Shown piece after piece: positions 62,590-63,872 of a DNA stretch of 63,872 nt (its first letter is position 1; each line of letters opens with the position of its first letter). Where the stretch lies: positions 64,598-128,469 of the forward strand of contig NCIJ01000005.1 in assembly GCA_002282015.1 (NCBI GenBank), given 5' to 3'. The position numbers and the translations under genes are program-made. The notes beneath the pieces were generated by a model, which was not told where the DNA came from, did not search any database, and saw nothing but the letters and a program-made list of their open reading frames with translations. The stretch is from Sulfuricurvum sp. 17-40-25. GTDB taxonomy: Bacteria > Campylobacterota > Campylobacteria > Campylobacterales > Sulfurimonadaceae.

Positions 62590-63828
62590 GTGCGACGTAT
62601 ATTGTGGTTTCGACGTGATTTAAGAGTTCATGATAATCCACTGCTCTCCCAAGAGGGAGATGTCTTACCTATCTTTATCTTTGATTCTGCGATATTGGAA
62701 TCATTACCTGTAAACGATCGGCGTGTCACCTTTATCTTTCACTCACTGTTACATCTCAAATCTGCATTACAGGCACGAGGTCTTGATCTCGCACTCTTTT
62801 ACGGAAAACCTGCCGATGTATTTAGTTGGCTGTTGCAAAATGGCTCATATCATGATGTATGCGCTTCAGGAGATTATGATGCTTATGCACTTTCGCGTGA
62901 TCGTGAGGTCTCTCACCTTTTAGAGTTTACCTATGTACACGATACGTATATTTTTACTCCCGATGAAGTGCTCAAAAAAGACAAGACTCCTTATCAAGTC
63001 TTTACCCCTTTTTACAACAGTGCCAAAGCTATCTTCAATCCTGCTCATATGAAAGAATTCATCCCTGTTTCACAGATGCCAATCGACTTTGATTACACAT
63101 CCATTCATCGTATTGATATGCACGGACATACGACGCTTCCAATCGCTCTTGAATCCATTCACTTTCAAGTGCAAAATCTTACGGACCATCAAAAAATGCC
63201 CCCAGATGAAAAACTCACACTTTTCTCCCAAAAACTAGCACACTACCAGCATAATCGTGATTATATGATCTTGGATGCAACTTCTTCTCTGAGCACTGAT
63301 CTTCGATTTGGAACCATTTCGATTCGTGCAGTACTGCGATGGCTGGTTGAACAAAAAAAACAGGGAATTGATACTGAACCTTTTTTCAGGCAACTTATTT
63401 TTCGAGACTTTTACGCCATGTTACTGTATCACTTCCCACATCTTGCAACTCAAAATTTTCGCTACCGTTTTGAGGGGATACCAAATGAGGATTATTTTAA
63501 AGCATTTTGCACCGCTAAAACAGGCGTACCTATCGTCGATGCAGGTATTAGTGAATTGTTAAAAACCGGAGAGATGCATAATCGTGTACGGATGATTTGT
63601 GCGAGTTTCTTGACCAAAAACCTGCTGTTACCATGGCAGTGGGGTGAGGCTTTTTTTGCACAGTATTTAATGGATTACGATGCGAGTTCCAATATCCTAT
63701 CATGGCAATGGAGCGCAGGTACAGGTGTCGATCCGCAACCCTATTTTCGGATTTTTAATCCCACAACCCAAACTGTGTCAACGGCGGAGTTAAATTCGGC
63801 AGATTTTCGTAAAAAACATTACGAATAG
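62590..63828 (+). CDS. phr: Deoxyribodipyrimidine photolyase
   Basis: 412 residues from a GTG start. The antenna domain starts RRILWFRRDLRVHDNPLL; the FAD-binding half has FFRQLIFRDFYAMLLYHFP, GVPIVDAGISELLKTG, MHNRVRMICASFLTKNLL and SNILSWQWSAGTGVDPQPYF, so core flavin and substrate residues are present. It ends RIFNPTTQTVSTAELNSADF and six more residues; the usual FDPxGxYIRRW continuation is missing and it is 30-60 residues shorter than typical. Uses light to split thymine dimers. Last gene of the operon. Confidence 0.92.
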   Translation: MRRILWFRRDLRVHDNPLLSQEGDVLPIFIFDSAILESLPVNDRRVTFIFHSLLHLKSALQARGLDLALFYGKPADVFSWLLQNGSYHDVCASGDYDAYALSRDREVSHLLEFTYVHDTYIFTPDEVLKKDKTPYQVFTPFYNSAKAIFNPAHMKEFIPVSQMPIDFDYTSIHRIDMHGHTTLPIALESIHFQVQNLTDHQKMPPDEKLTLFSQKLAHYQHNRDYMILDATSSLSTDLRFGTISIRAVLRWLVEQKKQGIDTEPFFRQLIFRDFYAMLLYHFPHLATQNFRYRFEGIPNEDYFKAFCTAKTGVPIVDAGISELLKTGEMHNRVRMICASFLTKNLLLPWQWGEAFFAQYLMDYDASSNILSWQWSAGTGVDPQPYFRIFNPTTQTVSTAELNSADFRKKHYE

Positions 63829-63872
63829 TAACCTTAAGCGACGACAGTTGAATCTACTCCTTTTACTAATTT

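Noticed and set aside
1-63872. CRISPR array or transposase
   Set aside because: No regularly spaced repeats, Cas-like proteins or transposase motifs were seen on either strand.

Overview
The window reads as one chromosomal segment of a free-living, flagellated, sulfur-oxidising member of the Campylobacterota (Epsilonproteobacteria), most likely near Sulfuricurvum or Sulfurimonas. Three things support this. The order folK-flhF-flhG-(small membrane protein)-fliA-fliM-fliY is the one known from Helicobacter pylori. A soxXYZAB thiosulfate-oxidation cluster is present. Lone orphan genes such as nadA, nadC and flhB share one strand as is common in this phylum. Base composition by eye is moderate (not the very low G+C of Campylobacter), which fits Sulfuricurvum better than Sulfurimonas; this is an inference. 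No phage, CRISPR array or transposase was seen.

Layout. 1-5650 (minus): flagellar regulation and switch genes with folK and aroQ. 5772-7861 (plus): amidohydrolase and sppA. 7845-18998 (minus): a long housekeeping run (xseA, menaquinone methyltransferase, ribD, rimP-rbfA-infB-ylxR, thrB, tsaB, lpxC, M23 peptidase, DHH phosphoesterase). 19197-21124 (plus): a porin gene interrupted by one in-frame stop and a secreted DsrE-like protein, facing 21464-29753 (minus): soxXYZAB, a porin, a secreted metallo-beta-lactamase-fold hydrolase, two more secreted DsrE-like proteins and a DUF302 protein. 29837-36341 (minus): a histidine kinase, response regulator and Cache-domain sensor just upstream of sox, then flhB, nadC, a HepT/MntA toxin-antitoxin pair and nadA.

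36453-44489 is mainly plus (plsY, folB, a second two-component system, ferredoxin, ppx, tyrA) with bamA on the minus strand. 44491-50251 (minus) is a Bat aerotolerance-type operon (MoxR, DUF58, von Willebrand A proteins). 50314-50489 holds tRNA-Lys and tRNA-Glu behind a perfect-consensus promoter. The 3' end of tRNA-Glu is repeated 923 bp downstream, and the repeats bracket a PemK/Phd-type toxin-antitoxin pair, which looks like a small inserted element. After it come a BLUF blue-light sensor, a UbiB kinase, a thiamine cluster (THI5-like protein without signal peptide, thiD, thiE) and an EAL phosphodiesterase.

57418-63828 (plus) is a tightly overlapping eight-gene run: a 32-residue membrane peptide, a carotenoid-desaturase-like FAD oxidoreductase, a LytS/LytTR two-component system, a lipocalin lipoprotein, a SRPBCC-like protein, a DUF523-DUF1722 protein and a DNA photolyase. 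I read it as a light or photo-oxidative stress operon with its own two-component regulator. Together with the sox-adjacent DsrE/DUF302/Cache module it is the best candidate in the window for an incompletely described system.
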